Positions 10,493-22,800 of a DNA stretch of 64,000 bases are shown here, one piece after another. The notes beneath the pieces were generated by a model. That model worked only from the letters and a program-made list of their open reading frames with translations, did no database searches and had not been told where the DNA came from. A program made the translations under genes and the position numbers. How positions within the stretch are numbered: the first letter of the stretch is position 1; each line of letters starts with the position of its first letter. Source of the DNA: Agaricus subrufescens (Eukaryota > Basidiomycota > Agaricomycetes > Agaricales > Agaricaceae); the NCBI GenBank assembly GCA_029945375.1, contig CM057058.1, positions 2,480,001 to 2,544,000 on the forward strand, read 5' to 3'.

Positions 10493-12060
10493 ATGACCGG
10501 TGGTAGTTCCAACGAAGTGCTGACTGGATACTACCGCTACACTGATATCTGGTTCGATTGGTACGTTTAGATTTATCTAATTTGACCAAAGTTTGAAAAC
10601 CGATTTGAAAAAGGCATAGAGCTATACCTGATGAAGAAGATGGCACCGTCCTCAAAGCAATTCTAGGTTAGTTTTTGTTTTTTGTTTTTGCTCAAGACCA
10701 AAACACCAAAAATAAAACAACTTGATGTCTAGCGCACGATTCTTTGGCAGATCCTGATCACCCACTCCATATTGACGGCATCACTGGAATACAACTATAC
10801 CATGGTAAAGCTCCCAAATGCCTTTATATGTCTATAGTGTACGCCATTGACTTGATGTGTTGCAGTTACACTGGAAGCCACTGGTGAAACGAGATTGTGC
10901 TTCTCTTCCGCTCAAATCGATTATGTTCGTTATTGGCTATTCGCGATGAACCTCACCAAAACGCTTCTCCCGATACCATACTCGGATTGTTTGATCGTAA
11001 CAGCTGATATTAAAAGTATCAGTACACACACATATCCCGACGGAGGTTCACTCCGCAGTGCAATCAAGGTAAAAAAAACTCTCGAATTCCATTTTACCCC
11101 CTCCCCCCCTGATTGTTTGTGCCTAATGTAGAATTTGGATAAACACAGTAAACGTCTCAAAGGAAGTAACCCAGCTCTACTCTCTCGTCGACACACATTT
11201 GAACGTGTACGTGAACTTGTGTCGGCAAAGAGTGGGACTTGGTGCGCCATCGATTTCGAAGCTTGGGAATACGAACATACCCTCATCACCGAAGTGGGGT
11301 ATAGTATCCTACGATGGGATAAAGATACCAGAGAGGAGATTAGAGAGAATTACCACTGGGTTGTGCAAGGCACAAAGCAATACGAAAATCATAGATACGT
11401 TCCTGGAAACCGCAATGTAAGTTTCCTCAACCTTTCTTACAACCCACTCTCAAACTAACAACGACACTATGTAGAACTATAATTTCGGCAAGAGCATCGA
11501 GATTCCTAAAAAGGAGCTCAAAAGTCGCATAGCTGGGTTGATCAACGATCTCATGAAGGATGGTCCATTGTATCTGGTCTTTCACGATAGCAACCAAGAT
11601 ATCAAATACATGAAATCACCCGCCGTCGATGCCCCACTTGACGGGTTGGATTACCTTCTTCCAGACAGCACCCCTACATCTGGCCTTTTCGCCGTCGACA
11701 CCTCAGATTTATTTGGCGCAATTATGGGTTTATCGTCGGGTCAACGTCGTTCATTGCAAGTGACCTGCCGGATGCTGCAGATTTCCACTTCATTTATGCA
11801 CAATGCTGGCAATGATGCCTATGTGAGTGTGTGCCCAATCCATTCCGGACAATCTTTCCTAACAATAAATAAAATAGTATACGCTTGAGGCGATGAAACA
11901 AATGGCGCAAGGCGAAAATGTGGATGAACAGCGTGAGAGGCGATGGCCCAACCGTACAATCCCTGGATCTCTGGAAGTGGAAACTAAACCTTGGGAGGAA
12001 GACAGTGATTATGATTCAGAGGACGAAACTGGTCCCAACGTTCGTAACATGACTAAGTAA
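10493..12060 (+). CDS. Gfd2/YDR514C-like protein with RNase H-fold (DEDD-type) nuclease domain
   Basis: Seven exons (10493-10560, 10614-10666, 10733-10804, 10866-11068, 11132-11416, 11475-11822, 11878-12060) give 403 aa. After YYRYTDIWFDW, the C-terminal half carries an exonuclease-like order of acidic residues: CAIDFEAWEYEHTLITEVGY (D and E), LVFHDSNQDIKYM (D), and HNAGNDAYYTLEAMKQMA (H-x4-D). These match the DEDDh pattern, so a 3'-5' exonuclease activity is plausible but unproven. Yeast Gfd2 is a multicopy suppressor linked to mRNA export; that is family knowledge. The first ATG in a frame compatible with the conserved start is 10493; the same frame is open about 40 codons further upstream without an ATG, so the N-terminus is uncertain. 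The C-terminal tail is acidic. Confidence 0.82.
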
Positions 12061-12140
12061 AAGTATTAGTTCCTTTTGTACCAATAGACAGGCAAATAAT
12101 AGTTGTATATATCGATACTGATGGCTAGTAACTGGCCAAT

Positions 12141-13712
12141 TTATTTGGACTTTTTCTCTTTGTCATCGTCGTCGCCTTCATCATCAGATCGTTCATCAGT
12201 TGCAACATCAGTCGTAACAGCCCTTTGATGGATGGTCAGATGTGGTACGGGAAAAGCAAGAGACGAGGACAAACCTCCAGAGAATCCTTAGCATGAACAT
12301 GTACCAGAAGAGGTTGAGGAGTTGAAGGAGGAATAGGGGGATGAAGACTTGATATTTCATCCAGTAGGGAAGGTATACGCCTTCAGCCCAAACCCAGCGC
12401 TTCGAGGTTTCGCTGCAGGGAATGGTAAGCATCGGTGGAGAAAAGTAGGTGCTGGACATACGGTACGAGATCATACTCGAACCAGACCGACCAGAGTATA
12501 ACAAAGTTGAGATAGTGGCGGAAGTATCTGGAAGGGAGTGAGATGGATATTTTGGGTAAATAGAGAGGAGACTGACGTCCAGACGCCAATGAAGATGACA
12601 TAGGAAACGATTTTTGTCCTGTCCCAATGGATGTAGTTCATAAGCTTGGGGAAGGCAAGAAAAGCGTCGGGTATGTCCATGCTCATGAAAACAGCATTGC
12701 CGATAAGAGTAAGGTTGATGAGATAGCTCCACCTAAGAGAGGGTGAGAAGGGAGAAAGAGGGGCAGAAAAGGAACAGACCCGACGAGCCAGAGAGTGACG
12801 ATATGATGGGCGACGAATTCGCGGTAGTCCTTGCGGGGCTTCTCAAGGCCGATAACGAGGATGATGAACTGTTGACACCAGTAGGCTGACTGAACAAGGT
12901 AGTAGCACTTGAGGTGGAAAGTCATGTCCCAGTGGGGGTAGCCTGGGAGAAGAGGTGAGTAGAGAGGAGAGGGAGGGAGGAAACGGGTTACCAATCCAAA
13001 AGGCGCTTGTGCGATACCAGTAAGTGGGGAGCTGGGACATGACATACTGCAAAGAGGGTCAGATGGCAGCGGGCGAAGACAGAGGGGACGACTGACGAAA
13101 CCCCAGGCGCCAGAGAAGGAAAAGTAGAGCAAGGCATAGCCCTGTTCGCAGAAGCGGTCAATCTTGCCAGACTTTTTGAGGCGAAAGTACTTTGCGAGGG
13201 GCTTGAGAACGCGGTTGGCGAGCGACTGGCGGACCAAAGACCAGAAGATAACGTAGTAGGCGACAAAGACGGGGTCCCACCAGCTCTTGGCGTAGCGGGG
13301 GTCCGAGTCGGGGGAGCCTGGGACGCGGCCTGAGATGGCGAAGATGGGGGTGAAGGGGTTGGGGGTGTTGGGGCTGAGGTAGGGGGCGAGGAGGTGCCAG
13401 TTTGCAGCGAGGACCAGGGGGACAAGGAGGAGCTTGAAGGCGTCGGCTGAAAGGGGTGAGCGGGGGCGGGGGGCAGGGATGGGAAAGAACAGGCGCACAG
13501 GGGTGGACTGCCCAGGAGATGTAGGCAGGGAGGCGGGCGTGCGGGGTCAGGTAAGCTGGCAGCGGGGACTCGACGCGCTCGGGGGTGTTGGAGCCGAGGG
13601 GTCTGTGCGCGCGGGGTGAGCGAGGTGCTGCAGACAACCAGAGGACTCACGTCTGGGGCTCGAGGGGCTCGACGAGGCGCTGGCCCGCGGGGGCGCGAGG
13701 GGACTTGGGCAT
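12141..13712 (-). CDS. LAG1: Ceramide synthase (sphingosine N-acyltransferase, LAG1 family)
   Basis: Nine exons (13712-13651, 13602-13499, 13446-13097, 13046-12992, 12942-12780, 12732-12577, 12527-12462, 12412-12275, 12222-12141) give 391 aa. It joins a sphingoid base to acyl-CoA in the ER membrane. The TLC/Lag1 domain is clear: YPHWDMTFHLKCYYLVQSAY, GLEKPRKDYREFVAHHIVT with the catalytic double histidine, LWLVGWSYLINLTLIGNAVF, and MSMDIPDAFLAFPKLMNY. Several membrane segments follow and the tail is acidic (DDEGDDDDKEKKSK), as in yeast Lag1/Lac1, where casein kinase 2 phosphorylates it. The first two exons are GC-rich and proline-rich, so their exact borders are less sure. It shares an 84-bp divergent promoter with REX3 and belongs to the same pathway as the MIPC synthase at 38443. 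Confidence 0.93.
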
Positions 13713-13796
13713 GCTGGACGGGACGGGTGGGCTACGCGTGGTAGCCGCTGTGGCTTTATGGGCCGGCGCACGTGACCCGCCTCTCTCTGCTCCCCC
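13713..13796. promoter_or_regulatory. Compact bidirectional promoter LAG1/REX3
   Basis: Only 84 bp separate the start codons of the two divergent genes, so core promoters and 5' UTRs must be shared or overlap. The stretch is GC-rich and I see no clear TATA box. Confidence 0.55.
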
Positions 13797-15591
13797 ATGC
13801 TGCCCGTCCTCGGCCTCTTCCACGCGCTCCCCTGCCCGCGCCAGCCCTGCACGGACCCCGCCTGCCTCTTTTCCCACAGCAGCCCCGACGACCTTCCCCC
13901 GCAGCCCGCCCTCGCCCTCCCGGCGCCTACCGCCCCTGCTGCCCCCCTCAAGCGCCCGACCACCCCCTCGCCCGCCCCCGTGGCCCCCCCGCGCAAGCTC
14001 CAGCGCGTCGGCCCTCCCAGCAGACCGCTCGCCGTCCCCACTGCCTCCGTCACATCTGCAGGTCTTTCTCTTTTCTGTCTCCGGCCCCGTCCTCATCTTG
14101 TCTAGAGTGGCGTGCCCATCCTGCGCATCAATGCCGCCCAGTCTCTTGTCGCCCTCCCCGTCCGGCAGGTCCGTTCTTGAGCACGCCCTTCCTCCTCCCC
14201 GTCCCACTCACCGCTCCTCCAGACCATGCTCACTACCCTCTACAAACACTTTGCCGACCTCTACACTTCCATATCCCATCTCAGCTCTTCCCTCGCCGCA
14301 GAACACGCCCTCAAGCAAGAAGAGGAGGTCTACAAGAGGTCCACCAAGCTCACCTATCGCAATGTAATCCTCCTCCCTCCTCTCACTCTCCACCCCGCAC
14401 TCACCCATCCAGGCCGTCATCCAATCCGTCGCCGCTCTCAAACGTCGCTCTCCTCCCACCTCTCTCTCCCATCCTTCCGTCGGCACCGAAGACGACATCA
14501 AATCTCGTCTTGAGCAGGCAAATACACTCAAGTCTCTCGTCCTCTCTCGTTCTCATCTCCTACCCCTCGTCCTCTCACCAGAAGCCATGGAGAAATGGGG
14601 TTATATGCTTGATATCCCCGACGGCCCTGGTGGCGAGCAACCCTCCCTCGAGGGCAAGCTCATGAAATGCGAGCGCTGTGCCCAACCGTTTCAGGTCAGC
14701 CGCGTCGGCCCCGACACAGAGTGTTTCTACCACTGGGGCAAGCTTCAGACCACAAAGGCCGGGGGTAAGCTCCGTCCTTGCCTTTACATACCCATGTTCA
14801 TCCTCTTACAGGCGAAAAGGTCCGCATCTACACCTGTTGTTCACGGCCATTGGCAGAGAGCGAAGGCTGCGTCCATGGTAGACATGTCTTTTACGAATCC
14901 TCCCTCCAGGATCTCCATTCGCGCCACCCCTTTTCCTTATTGCAGCCTCCCTCCCCCTCTACAAAGGCTCTTGATATCGCCGCCATGGACTGTGAGATGA
15001 TTTACACTACCGGAGGCTTTCGAGTCGCCCGCGTATCACTTATTGATGCTCGCGGCAAAGAAGTTTTCGATGAGCTTGTGCGCATGGATGACGACGTCTA
15101 CGTCACGTAAGTCTTCTCATTTCTACAATCCAGACAGTTTCCGAGTCGTATTTCTAGTGACTATATCACTCGGTTTTCTGGCATGACCGAGGAAATTCAC
15201 TCCAAAGCCACATCAAACCTCGCATCCATCCGAAAGTCACTCGACGCTTTTATCAACACTGAAACTATTCTCGTGGGCCACGCTCTAGACAATGATTTAC
15301 GGACGATGCGGATCGTTCACCATAAATGTGTGGACACCGCAATCCTATTTCCGCACAAGGCTGGTCCCCCCTACCGGAGAGCTTTGCGAGATCTGTAAGC
15401 TCACGTATTATTCTCTTGTTATGCGCCGTTCATCAGTCTACAGGGTACGAGAAAAGCTCGGCAAAATGATCCAGACTGGTGACGCCTCAACTGGTCATTC
15501 ATCTGCTGAAGACGCCTCTGCTTCACTTGATCTTGTACGCTGGTATATTCTTGATCAACAAAACCCCAAAGCCTCTACTTCCAACGGTTAA
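13797..15591 (+). CDS. REX3: RNA exonuclease REX3-like (DEDDh 3'-5' exonuclease)
   Basis: Seven exons: 13797-14057 (donor uncertain), 14106-14168, 14223-14363, 14413-14764, 14812-15106, 15158-15394, 15444-15591; about 498 aa. It starts MLPVLGLFHALPCPRQPC with a Cys/His cluster (CTDPACLFSH), then a proline/alanine-rich linker, a cysteine pair region (KCERCAQPF, YTCCSRPL), and the nuclease domain: AMDCEMIYTTGGFRVARVSL (D, E), VGHALDNDLRTMRIVHHKC (D), and GHSSAEDASASLDLVRWY (H, D). Rex3 trims RNase MRP RNA and other small RNAs in yeast. Exon 1 has no good GT donor in frame; a GC donor (TCT followed by GCAGGT) at 14058 keeps frame and matches relatives, while GTCACA at 14049 is the alternative. 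Confidence 0.87.
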
Positions 15592-15730
15592 AAAAATTGT
15601 TTGTATATCGATACAATGTAAGATTAATTAATACAGGCATTGGAAAGTCAGAAGAGAGTAACAGAAACGACTTGTGAAGATTCTAAGACTTCTAGAATTA
15701 TACCGTCATAACCATATACTAAGTCGAAAG

Positions 15731-17201
15731 TTAGGCATGCTTTAAACGGATAAGAAGTGGGATCGCACGATGTGTTGTAGCATTGGGTAATTGTAGACCG
15801 TCTTCGTCATCTGTTCGATTCAGAACCATAGATGGTGGTGTTTCCTTTGGACTGAGGAAGTGACTGATGGTTTCGAAACGATCGTAGAATCTTTTGCGCG
15901 GCGGTGTGTCTACCAAAGAGGAATTGAATAGACAATCACTATAACAGGGATCCAGAGCTGACCATCTTCGTCGTCTTCTGGCTCGCCTTCGATCTCCCAA
16001 TTGCATCGTTTGTAGCGTTGGAAGAGTGGCGACCCAGGCTATTTTACACATTTAGGTTGTGGCGTTCAATTGAATGAAATAGACTTGCAATATTGCTGTG
16101 GACGACGATTTTCTTGACTGTGTGCGTGCTGCCGGAGATGAAGAAGTCGAGGCCATGTTGAAAGTAGTTGTAGAAATCTATAACATTTGAGCTTGATCGT
16201 ATGTAACGCATAGTAAAAGACTTACAGTCTGATTCGTCATTGTCGTCTTCTACGTTCTCCATAGAATGGATTGTCATGCGTTCATCTTCTTTGTAGTGGA
16301 TTCGTAGTGGTGGTCCGAGATCTAATGTCAAGTCTTGTGCTGTCGTTTCGTGTAGTCGGACGTGGAGGGGTTTATTACTTGTTGTTAGTGGGGAAAAGTA
16401 GAGACGAATTCCATCGTGCACCTATGATTTTATGTGGTTTGAGATGATGTAAATGGAGAAAGGAAAGGGGGGGTTTACTTACTTTGAGGATTGCTCGTTC
16501 GATATCGCCGTGCATTGCACTACATTCCATTACCTCGTCTAAGGCATCTTGAACTTTGCCATCGTTGCATTTCTGTAGAATCATGATCTTCTTGACTTCA
16601 TTCGATCTGTCTTCTACTTCCTTTCCCTTCAGGTTTAATCTACGATTCTCGCCTACTTTAGTTGTAGTCGCACCGCCACTTCCACTGCTACCACCGACAG
16701 TAGTGGGATCCTCTTCGAAGCTAAACCAGATTCCGGGGTATTTCAAATCGTCTGATCCCGAACCGGAAGGATACGTCGGTCCAAAATTTCGATTGACACT
16801 GACTCTCCTGAGTACTTCATCTCCCGAAGAAGATAAGGTGGTATCTTTGTATTTTAAAATTATAGGAGGGTTGGTGTCTTGGAGGGAATGAAGAGAGATG
16901 GTGTGTAGACGTTGGTGGGTACCGGAAAAGAGGAGAGAGATGTGTGGACGGAGGTGGACTATGATTGGAGTTGTGGTGGATGAGTCTGGGTCGAATTTGA
17001 TATCGACTTGAGGGAATTGGTGTTGGAGTCTACGCAAGGTTTCGAGGATTGTCCAGAGTGATGTGCCTAGAAGTCGAAGTAAAATCAGGTTTAGAAAAAA
17101 AATGAGAAGGAATATATTCTGGTGCGGGTACCGATTTCGAATACACCGAGACCTGCGCCTGGACGGATTTCGAATTCGAGAGTGGAATATGGGTTGGTCA
17201 T
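15731..17201 (-). CDS. PHAF1 homologue (UPF0183; C16orf70/MYTHO family)
   Basis: Six exons (17201-17132, 17066-16483, 16421-16226, 16177-16089, 16038-15963, 15909-15731) give 397 aa. Conserved UPF0183 blocks are visible: the N-terminal EIRPGAGLGVFEIGTSLWTI, LRRLQHQFPQVDIKFDPDSS, the PGIWFSFEED motif, HGLDFFISGSTHTVKKIVVH, FQRYKRCNWEI, and FETISHFLSPKETPPSMVLN. Animal relatives bind the phagophore with BCAS3; the fungal role is not established. The fourth intron begins with GC: cutting at ATT before GCAAGT and ending at AG is the only way to join HSNI to PGSPLFQRYK. It shares a 93-bp divergent promoter with DPB2 and converges with REX3. Confidence 0.9.
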
Positions 17202-17294
17202 GGGAGTTGTGAGGGTTTGGTAGGAAGTGCCGTGTTTGCCTTTTTTGGGAAGTGTGGGCGCTACTTGGCTTGCTTTACTTTTGTCTTCTCTCTA
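17202..17294. promoter_or_regulatory. Compact bidirectional promoter PHAF1/DPB2
   Basis: The two divergent start codons are separated by 93 bp. No clear TATA box is seen; the sequence next to the DPB2 start is CT-rich. Confidence 0.5.
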
Positions 17295-19500
17295 ATGGCT
17301 GACGCGAGGCAGCGTATTATTATCAAGGTCGGGGCGTGTCGTCTTCTCTCAGCGGGTTAGACTGAAGTTCTCGATTTTAATTAGGTCTTTAGGAAATACA
17401 GCAACGCTCTGGGACCGGATGCATTGAGCTTTATTGAGGAAATCCTCGAGGAACACGAGATCTCTGGAGAGGACCTTGAATCGAGTATCGAAACCCTTGC
17501 ACGGGATTATAACAAACAAGATGGTAATGCCCTCCCGTCGAAAAGAAATCCTCGAAAACTGACTGGACAAGTGATTGTATAGATGCGACTATGAAAGTTT
17601 CTGTCGAGGTGCTACGACGCGTTTACGCGAAACTGCAAGACCAGGACGATGATGATGTGATACATAAAGATGGCTTGAATCCGGATAGTCATCTATTCTT
17701 TATTGATGCTTATGATATGCCGAAATGGCATTGGTCGAATGAGAGAGGTGCTTTTGAACGGTATGTGATACTGTTATTTTGAATTGGAAAGTTGATAATT
17801 TAACTGGAAAAAAACAAGGTCTTCTGGGTCGCTGTCAATTTCTGCTTCGCCTGAATCGCGCGTGCTTGCTATTCGAGACCGGTTGGATATCATTCGTCAA
17901 TGTATACTTCGAAATGAACATTTCGCACCTTCGACGTTACCTTCTCGGGATAGGGAGAAACTCGTCACTCTGAAGTCTACTAAACAGCTACTTGGAAGGC
18001 CGGGACAAAGGTTTTTGTTGTTAGGGATGCTTACGCATGATAAGGAGGGAAAAATGTGTTTGGAGGATGCTGATGGGAGTGTGGTTTTGGATTATTCTAC
18101 GTTGGTGAGTTTTGCTGTTTTTTTTGTTGAGTTGGGTTCTTGGTTTGATGGGAGGTAGGATGAACCGGGTGAAGGGTTGTATACGGAGGGATGTTTTGCG
18201 CTTGTGGAAGGTGAATATACTGAGGAGGCGACGTTGAAAATTATTGCTATTGGGCAACCACCTTCGGAACCGCGAGCTACGGCACGGTGAGTATCGTTGT
18301 AGTATGATTGTTCTTGAGATTGACGTGGGCTTGAATGGCTAGGTCTATATATGGTCATATAGATTTTTTGGGCAAGGGTTCGACTTCAATCTTGGAGGAT
18401 GTAGGTTATGATTTTGTTTTGTTTACGAGTGCGAATTTTTAATTCTAATTTTGATTTTTGCAGGCACATCTTGCCCTTCGTGTTCGGGAGGAATTGCAAG
18501 ATATGCATTTCTTTTTCCTGTCGGATGTGTGGTTAGATGTCCCTGAAACATTGACGAACCTAAGGAGATTGTTTGACAACTGTATCGAAAATGATTTTAT
18601 TCCCAAGGTTATTGTGTTGTGCGGCAACTTTTCGAGCAAGTCGATATCTCAGGGGAGTGGTAGAGATATACAACGATATCAAGGCAAGTTGTTTGTGATA
18701 GCACGAAGCTGAAATCTTTTTAAGATTTTTTTTTTTCTTCATTAGATGGGTTTGATACACTCGCAGACCTTGTGGCGCAATATCCCTCAATACTACGCCA
18801 AACTCATTTCTTACTCGTACCAGGTCCTCAAGACTTGTCCCTCAACTCGATTTTACCTCGAAGACCAATCATGTCGAGTTTCGTCACAAGACTGAAGAAC
18901 AAGATACCCAAAATCCATTTTGCTTCTAATCCTTGTAGGATCAAGTTTTTTGATCAGGAGATTGTGATTTTTAGAGAAGATATCATGTCTAAGATGTTGC
19001 GGAATATGATTGGGACTAAATCTGAGATTTCGAGTGCGGATTTGAAACGCTATGTATGTCGAGATTTTTTTTTTGCGTCGAGGTAATTCATACTGATATG
19101 GTTTGTTGGTTTAGCTTGTTCAAACAATACTGGATCAAATGCATTTGTGTCCTTTGGCTTTGAATATTCAACCTGTTTTGGCGGATTATGATCATTCTCT
19201 TAGGTTATACCCTTTACCTACAGTGGTATGTGGACTCCTTCACCCCCTTCACCTGAGTCTTTCGTTTACGAGACCTTTAAGCTTGTGCTGGCGGATAAAT
19301 ATGACAGATACAAGCTGACTTATATGGGCTGTCACGTTTTTAATCCTGGAACGTTTTCGAGTAATAAGCCTGTGTTCTGGATGTATAAGCCCGCAGAGTT
19401 GAACTCGGAAGAGTGGTGAGTGGTTTCCGTCTTCTTTTTTTTTTCTTTCTTTGAAGTTGATTCCTTGTATAGTGTTCTTCAATTCCCGGGTGATGATTGA
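17295..19500 (+). CDS. DPB2: DNA polymerase epsilon subunit B
   Basis: Eleven exons (17295-17327, 17385-17523, 17583-17760, 17819-18104, 18159-18286, 18343-18400, 18464-18683, 18746-19053, 19115-19225, 19282-19415, 19473-19500) give 540 aa. It is the essential second subunit of the leading-strand replicase and contacts the CMG helicase. The N-terminal helical domain ([20 protein letters not shown]) is followed by the OB fold ([18 protein letters not shown]) and the inactive phosphoesterase domain: [51 protein letters not shown], and [20 protein letters not shown]. The intron after exon 7 starts with GC (G before GCAAGTTG) and is needed to join QRYQ to DGFDTLADL. The length is near the lower end for fungal Dpb2. 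Confidence 0.95.
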
Positions 19501-19849
19501 CGTAGTTTATGTACCTGTACCTCCTCAGGTTCAATGACTAGTGGATATTTTGGTGTAACTTCGGATCAGATTACATAAGGAGTATCAACGTTGAGATTCC
19601 ATACGGCAACTTCATTTACTAGGACTTTGGTCAGCCAAGCAGCGGCGAATCCGTTTATAGTCCTTGAACTTATTTCAACACTCTTTTTTCCCTTGTCGCA
19701 TTCTCACCCCAATCGACTATATCCCGACGTGTATGGTTTCAAGTCCTCTCGTTCGATTATTAAAATAAACCACACGTGTGTATCTCTCACGATATTGTCA
19801 ACTCTGCGTCATACACATCATTTTGGTCTTTTTAGAACTCGATCCCTCG
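19501..19849. other. Intergenic spacer DPB2-FMP27
   Basis: No gene, RNA or repeat is recognised in these 349 bases. They hold the DPB2 terminator and the FMP27 promoter. The FMP27 frame stays open for 24 codons upstream of its first ATG, without another ATG. Confidence 0.5.
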
Positions 19850-22800
19850 ATGGTTCAATGGGGCCTCCGCGACATTTTTTGCACGCTCTTTAATATTCTG
19901 TTCTTTGGGAACGCACAAACGTTTTGGACTAGGAACGTTATACGGCTTATTCGGATAGTCATACTTTCTCTCCTCTTGAGAACGTACATCGCACCATGGT
20001 TACTCGTCTTAACCTCAAAACACATACGCATCCGAAGTATAAGTTTAAGGTCCATCAAGGGCTTGTACTTCAAGAGAGGGAGATGGGTTTGTCGAGCAGA
20101 GAGGATTGGGTATGTGTTTGGTACGGCTGAAGGCAGGAGAGGTTTGACTGTACGAGTGGATGGGTTGAAGATGGAAATGCAAACGGAAGTAGGGGAGGAT
20201 CCAAGTCCCACACCTCGACAGAAGCATAAGAGGAAAATGACTTTGGCGGACTTGCATCCTTCGCCCCTGGTGGGTCATTTGTGGCGGATCATCACGAAGG
20301 TTATGTTGCTTTTGGAACCATGGTTGAGGCCGGTCATTCGGAATGCTGTCGTTGGATGTTTTCGGATAGCTATCAAGTGGCTTCCCGCTCTCACACAAGC
20401 ATTGTCTTTTGAATTGCACTCTACGGTTTTTACGCTCGCGCAAGTTCCTGGGACGCAGATTATAGCGGATGAGATCAACTTGCATGCAGAGTTGGTTTTG
20501 ACGCAGGTGGAAAATTTGGCCCCGGATCCTGGGAGTAATGCTCGGAGTAGGGAGATAGCGTCGTCGAGTTCGTGGACTTTTTATGGGATGTCGACATGGA
20601 AGAGGAAAGTGTCGGATGGGTTGAAACGGGCCTTGGATAGGGCTTGGGGAACAATGCGAGGGTCGGCATCCATCAGCTTTAAGCTGAGTGATGTTGTTGG
20701 TTCTACTCCCAAAGAAGGACAGTCAGGTGCGCTTCTCAGCTATTTTATTGAATTTGTTTTCTAACTAATCTTTGTAGGGCACGAGAACAGCCGTATTTTC
20801 TTTCGGTTGCCTGGGGCTGTTATGCTCGACGGGAAAATGAAGTTTTTCCCGCAGACCGCCACCATCGATGCGAAAAGCGTCACTGTGGGACTGAAAGCCG
20901 ACGATATTACTGTGGGGGTTGATCTTTTGAACGAAATTCTACGGGTGGTCCTGCCTACGGTGGAAAAGTCGCCTGGCAACGCTGTTATCGTTCCAACTTT
21001 ACCATCCCCTACCACGCTCAATTTCTCAGAAGAATCTGAATCGGGAACAACACCAGCCAAGATACCTATTGCTAGACGCTCTAGGTCTCCAACAATTTTT
21101 TCTGCCGGATTTCTACCACTGGATTTATCGCCCAAGTTGCCGAGTGCGACCCCATTCTTCAAAGCATTTTCTGTGAGTCCTTAATTTTGATTTGTGAATT
21201 CAACATACACCGACACTTTCAATCTAGTCGTCGTTATATCCTAGGGCAAGGTTTTTTCCTTCTTCAAAAGTGAGCGACTGTCAATACAAGGTGATTCACT
21301 TGAATTTTTTCTGGCTCGCGCTTCATTTACCAATTTGAATATAGTCTGTATTATCACCCATCAAGAAAATTTCTCTACATGTCTCCTCTGTCTCTCTCTT
21401 ATTCTCTTCCACCACTTCTCGGATCATCGATTATAAAACTCTCGTCAACGACATTCGTGCGGACTTCCACCCGAGTAGAGCTGCGAACGACACCCTTCAC
21501 TCTCAATGGCTGGGCACTGCGCCTCGTAGAAAAGGTTTCGATGCGGAGGCGTATGGTCTACAATTTCGTATAACAACAATTATGTTTGAGCGACACAAGA
21601 GAGGAGATGTATTTCCTATTGCCACCCTTGGGTCTCTTGACTTTCAAACGGTGGCATACCAGTGGCCGGCGCCTTTGCTTATGCCAAGCATGTTCATGAG
21701 GGGTGACCCTAATGCACCCTTCTTAGCTGCATCATTGACGATTGGCGGGATTGACCTCGCGGATCGATTGGAGGATTTATGTGACTTTCTGGAACGTCGA
21801 GCATCAAGACCAAGGACTCATTCTCCGAAGAACAACTTTTCAAAGCTCCTGGATGGTCTTCAACTACCTCGAAGCTCAATCCAGGTCCACTGTGGAGCTA
21901 TTTGTGTTCGTCTTATCCAAACTGGTGTACAAGAGAGGTCAAAATCACTCGAAATGAGGACAGACGGGTTTACTTTGGAGGCAAATTCCGATTACGATTC
22001 TGATCAGACTACATCTTCGCAAAACTTGCCACCAAATGCTGCACGCTTCACTGGCCGGCTGGCTTTGAGTCTAGACCCAATCTTACTCCACGTACGCTCT
22101 GGTTCGTGTTCCGTTGGTTTTGCTTCGGACAATGAGTTTTTGGATGATCCGGCTCTTCTGTCGATGGGATCGGTCGATATCCGGGGAAGCGTCTGTGCAG
22201 AGGCCGAAGAAGAGCTTGACCTCTTCAGGGTCAAGCAAGCATCCTTTTCTTATGACGTGCACACGATCATCGATACCCTTGCTGTTGAATTGTGGCAAGC
22301 CGATTCTGTCTCCGCCGCCGTAGAGTTATTAGCCATGCTACCCTCTACCCCGGCTCCGGTCTCTGATAGCGAGTCAATCCCTTCCTCGAGTCTACCAGTA
22401 TTACCACCTGGCATTGCTTCTATCGTTCTGGCACGATTCATCGTTGTTGTCACCTCTCCGGATATCAATCCAAAGGACGTGGATCTGTCGAGAGGGATTG
22501 GGCTCAAGACACTTGTTTCTCTGGAATTTATTAGCCCAGTCTCGAGCGGCCGCATTCAGGACGAGAAGCTTTGGAAATTGCGCAGGTCTCTTGGGTTGAC
22601 ACAAGAAAGGCTTATAGATACGATTTCGGCCCCTGATGCCAATACTTTACGTGACGACGTCTTTGCGCTCGTTCGACTAAAGATAGCCAATTTGCTCTTG
22701 CGGAAAGCTTCTGCAACTCAATTTGAGTCTGATGATCCTTTCCTTGCTGGAAGGGACGATATCACCCCTACGGATCAGGAATTTACGCGCATCCCACTCG

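Noticed and set aside
12988..14207. Several long minus-strand frames around the LAG1 5' end
   Set aside because: Low-complexity products in wrong frames or unspliced read-through of LAG1 introns; composition alone keeps them open.
13772..14665. Long proline/serine-rich open frame overlapping REX3
   Set aside because: It is a shadow frame in GC-rich DNA; the REX3 reading across the same bases has clear conserved motifs and splice sites.
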